Assembly: GCA_034008185.1 (NCBI GenBank)
Contig: CM067084.1
Coordinates: forward strand, 69,722,612 to 69,786,611
DNA length: 64,000 nt
Origin: Gorsachius magnificus
Taxonomy: Eukaryota > Chordata > Aves > Pelecaniformes > Ardeidae
Reading direction: 5' to 3'
Position 1 is the first letter of the stretch; the number at the start of each line of letters is the position of its first letter. The translations under genes and the position numbers were made by a program. Positions 61,401-64,000 of the stretch are shown piece by piece. The notes beneath the pieces were generated by a model. It was not told where the DNA came from. It worked only from the letters and a program-made list of their open reading frames with translations, and did no database searches.

Positions 61401-64000
61401 ATGCATGCACGTGCACTATGCATGAGGTTGTGTGTTCCATATCAGTTGTAGTAATATCTGTGGTGTGTTATGAAGTGTTGGTGTTGGCTTGGGGCTGCAG
61501 TTGAAAACTGAGTTAGAGAGGAGATTGAAGAAAGGAGAATCCCCTTGGCTTGTTGCCTGTCAATCTCAGCACCTTCAAGAGTACTTGGGAATAGAGTGCT
61601 CTTGGCCTGCCTTCTTAAGCACTATGGTGAAGAAAGTTTCCTGGACTGCTCCTCTGGCTCAATTGCTGTCTCTTCAGCAGTTTGAGACTCTGAAAGGTCT
61701 GGTTGTTTCCTCAGGTTGTTACGTGCCTCTCTGGGTGTGGCAGGAAGATCCAAAGTGAGAAAAAGAGACAGTTTTCCTGCTTGTTTATGCATAGCTTTCC
61801 CCTTGAAACAGCTTAAGGCATCGCAGGTACAGTGCTAGGTGGAGTACCAGTGCTCTCATTAGGCTCCAGGTTAGCACGTGAAAATTACTGCTTCTAAAAG
61901 GAGCTGTAATGCTGACTGCTGACAAAGAAACCTGTTAGTTGCTTTCAAGTGTCACGTGTACTTGTATCAGCTCCAAAAGGCCAGAGGTCTTTCACATAAC
62001 GCGTGAATTTGAATTAATTTCCTTAATTTGAATGTATGCAGGAACTTGGTTTGATAAACAGTGTGAGCAAATAATTGGCTGGGAGACTAAAGAGTCGGTG
62101 GCTTGTCTGTCCCTTTGCCCTAGTGACCCAGAGTAGTGTAGCTTAATGAGTTCTATCTTTGGACTTTGCTTCTGTCCAGTCCTGCTGAAACACAGGGTTT
62201 TTAAATACTTGGGTTTTTAAACAGCTTTGCTGAATCGGGACTGTTGTGATCTTACTGTAGAAGTTGTACTGTTCATTTACCGTTTTCATTTATTGTTTTG
62301 GAGCGTGAGGATGAGGCTTTTTATGGTTACACGCAGAGAAACCAGAAAAAGGACTAGGACTATGTTCAGTTAAATAATAAGCTATGTAGGTCCCTTCAAG
62401 TATCCTAAGTCTTTACTTAGTCTACTGCTGTGGATATTGTCTTATTTTTCCGGGAATCTGGATCCTCTCTCTTTTCAGGCTGCTTCTAGAAGTTTTTGAT
62501 CCAAATGTTCTGAGTAGCAGGATCTCAGGAAACTTCTATAGAGAATAGGGACTACACATGAAATAAAGCTCTTTTTGAAGAATATTAAGTTTTACTGTTT
62601 CCAAAGAATCTCTGTATTTCTGAGAGAAAGCTTCTGAAGCAGAATTGGCATCCTGTAACATACATAGGCCACAGTCTGGACTAGGTTTGTGCTTCTTACT
62701 TGTGGTCTGAGAAGAAAAAGGGCTTAAGTTTCACAATAATAACCACTGGTTTCAGCATTATCTCTGAAATCATGTAACTCATAATTTATATCACATACAC
62801 ATGCACACAGATGCATGTTTTGAGGTGACTGGTCATGCTTAATCGGGAGTTCTGCACTTCAAGAATTAGGTCTATTGATACCATAAATCACCTGTGTTAA
62901 TGAATAGGACCCTTTCATAATGCCTCTTGTTGCTTTTAATGAGAAGACAGCTTATTGTACTTCCCTAATTTTGTTGTTAAAAGGAAGATACAATAACAAG
63001 GAGCATTATGCTGTTGATTTCCTACTTTCATCTCTCCAAAAAGGGAATTCACTGACCACTGAAGGGAAAAGATGAAAATAATTATGATTGATTAATCTGA
63101 GATATTAAACTTTATATATGATGTTTCCATCTCTTCTGTGCATGTTTTACGTTAAATGAAGCCTATTACAGTATAGGCTGTTCAGGAGGAGAGAGGCTGA
63201 GAACAGGACTGAAGTGCGTAGGGAGGGGCAGAAGCAGCTGGACGTGCTGTGGGGGAGGATGTGAGCACACTGCTTTTAATCACAAATGAACAAAAGCTAG
63301 CTGAGCTGCAGGTGGAATTGTCCAGAAGCTGGGAGGCAGGACTCCAGAAACCCAGCCTCTGACAGAGGGACCCCACATGCACAGACACCCAGTGCAGGCT
63401 GTGTCACTGCCCTGGGGGTGGGGTGGGCTCCCCAGTGCTGCAGAATTTGGTGGCAGTTTCATCCTCCCCACTACTTCATCTGGGTGCATTTTGACCTAAT
63501 TCTTGTCAATAACAGGCATTTAAAAGGTTTGGGGAGAGAGGAAGGCAAACAAGCTTATGTTTCAGTGGTGTGGGAAGCAGCATAGGCACTGAGGATCTGT
63601 GTTATCAGATAATGCTGGAAATAATATTTCAGCAGCCTATGAGGCATTCAGGTATACTTGTCTTATGGGTGCTTTAGTCTTCACAGTTGGTTTTGAATAC
63701 TACTTATTTGAAAGCCACTTTCTGTCTATTTGAAACAAAAGACAAAGGTCCTCCCCTCATCTGTACTTACTATCACATCTCTGCATAGAACAAAAGAAAA
63801 GTTGCAGAATTTTTCTCAAATAAATGTTCTCTCTCAAAACAAATCTTCCATAGGTGCAAAGCTGGAGTCCTACAAAGTTAACAGCCTTTTCTTTTGATAA
63901 AGGTTGAAAAATGCTGAAAATTGAAAAGTTTTTCAGAATTCATATCCTCTAATTTGCTGTGAAAAAAATTTAATTTTCTTTGAACTTTGTCATAAATTTT
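58441..64000 (+). other. TBC1D14: TBC1D14 intron (5' part)
   Basis: The next TBC1D14 exon (human NLLARKQSARLDKHNDLGWK) was looked for and not found, so this intron continues past the window. It includes a GC-richer block at about 63180-63490 with no recognised repeat. No gene, CR1 copy or RNA gene is seen. Confidence 0.7.

Noticed and set aside
61489..61758. 89-codon + frame in the TBC1D14 intron
   Set aside because: It does not resemble the next TBC1D14 exon or any family I recognise, and lacks convincing splice sites.

Overview
The window looks like a bird genome (at least a sauropsid). It has long AT-rich introns, small conserved exons, and interspersed repeats that are all recognisably CR1 LINE fragments, several ending in the diagnostic ATTCTRTG-type 3' tail. 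I see no bacterial features such as operons, Shine-Dalgarno sites or CRISPR arrays. Two vertebrate genes lie head to tail on the + strand: the 3' part of KIAA0232, then the 5' part of TBC1D14. As I recall, the same pair, order and orientation occur on human chromosome 4p16, so the synteny supports both names.

KIAA0232, about 1-42870. The start of the gene lies before the window. Seven coding exons can be joined in frame: 7328-7465, 20638-20704, 22043-22124, 23646-26943 (a 3.3-kb exon carrying most of the protein), 36992-37073, 39155-39252 and 40217-40396 (stop TAA). They encode about 1314 residues, ending in SRTQL. The 3' UTR runs to a poly(A) signal at 42841, with a possible earlier signal at 41197. 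Two splicing oddities stand out: an exon-like 46-nt segment at 18008-18053 whose inclusion would give an immediate stop, and the apparent loss of the ancestral acceptor AG at 36965 with an in-frame substitute 27 nt downstream.

Intergenic, about 42870-51700. This holds two CR1 copies in opposite orientation (43066-43895 on + and about 44993-45985 on -) and otherwise unique sequence in which I recognise nothing.

TBC1D14, about 51730-64000 and beyond. A CpG island at 51730-52620 has GC boxes, a YY1-type element and several upstream ATGs, and looks like the promoter and first exon. After a 5-kb intron, one coding exon (57705-58440) matches the N-terminal region of TBC1D14. This exon has no in-frame ATG at all: the position matching the human start Met reads ACA. 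Initiation must therefore come from upstream (an in-frame join to an ATG at 52213 is possible) or from a non-AUG codon. The remaining exons, including the TBC domain, lie beyond the window.

I found no new multi-gene system. The points most worth checking are the TBC1D14 start, the KIAA0232 acceptor shift and the candidate poison exon. Human protein comparisons are from memory and should be confirmed by alignment.
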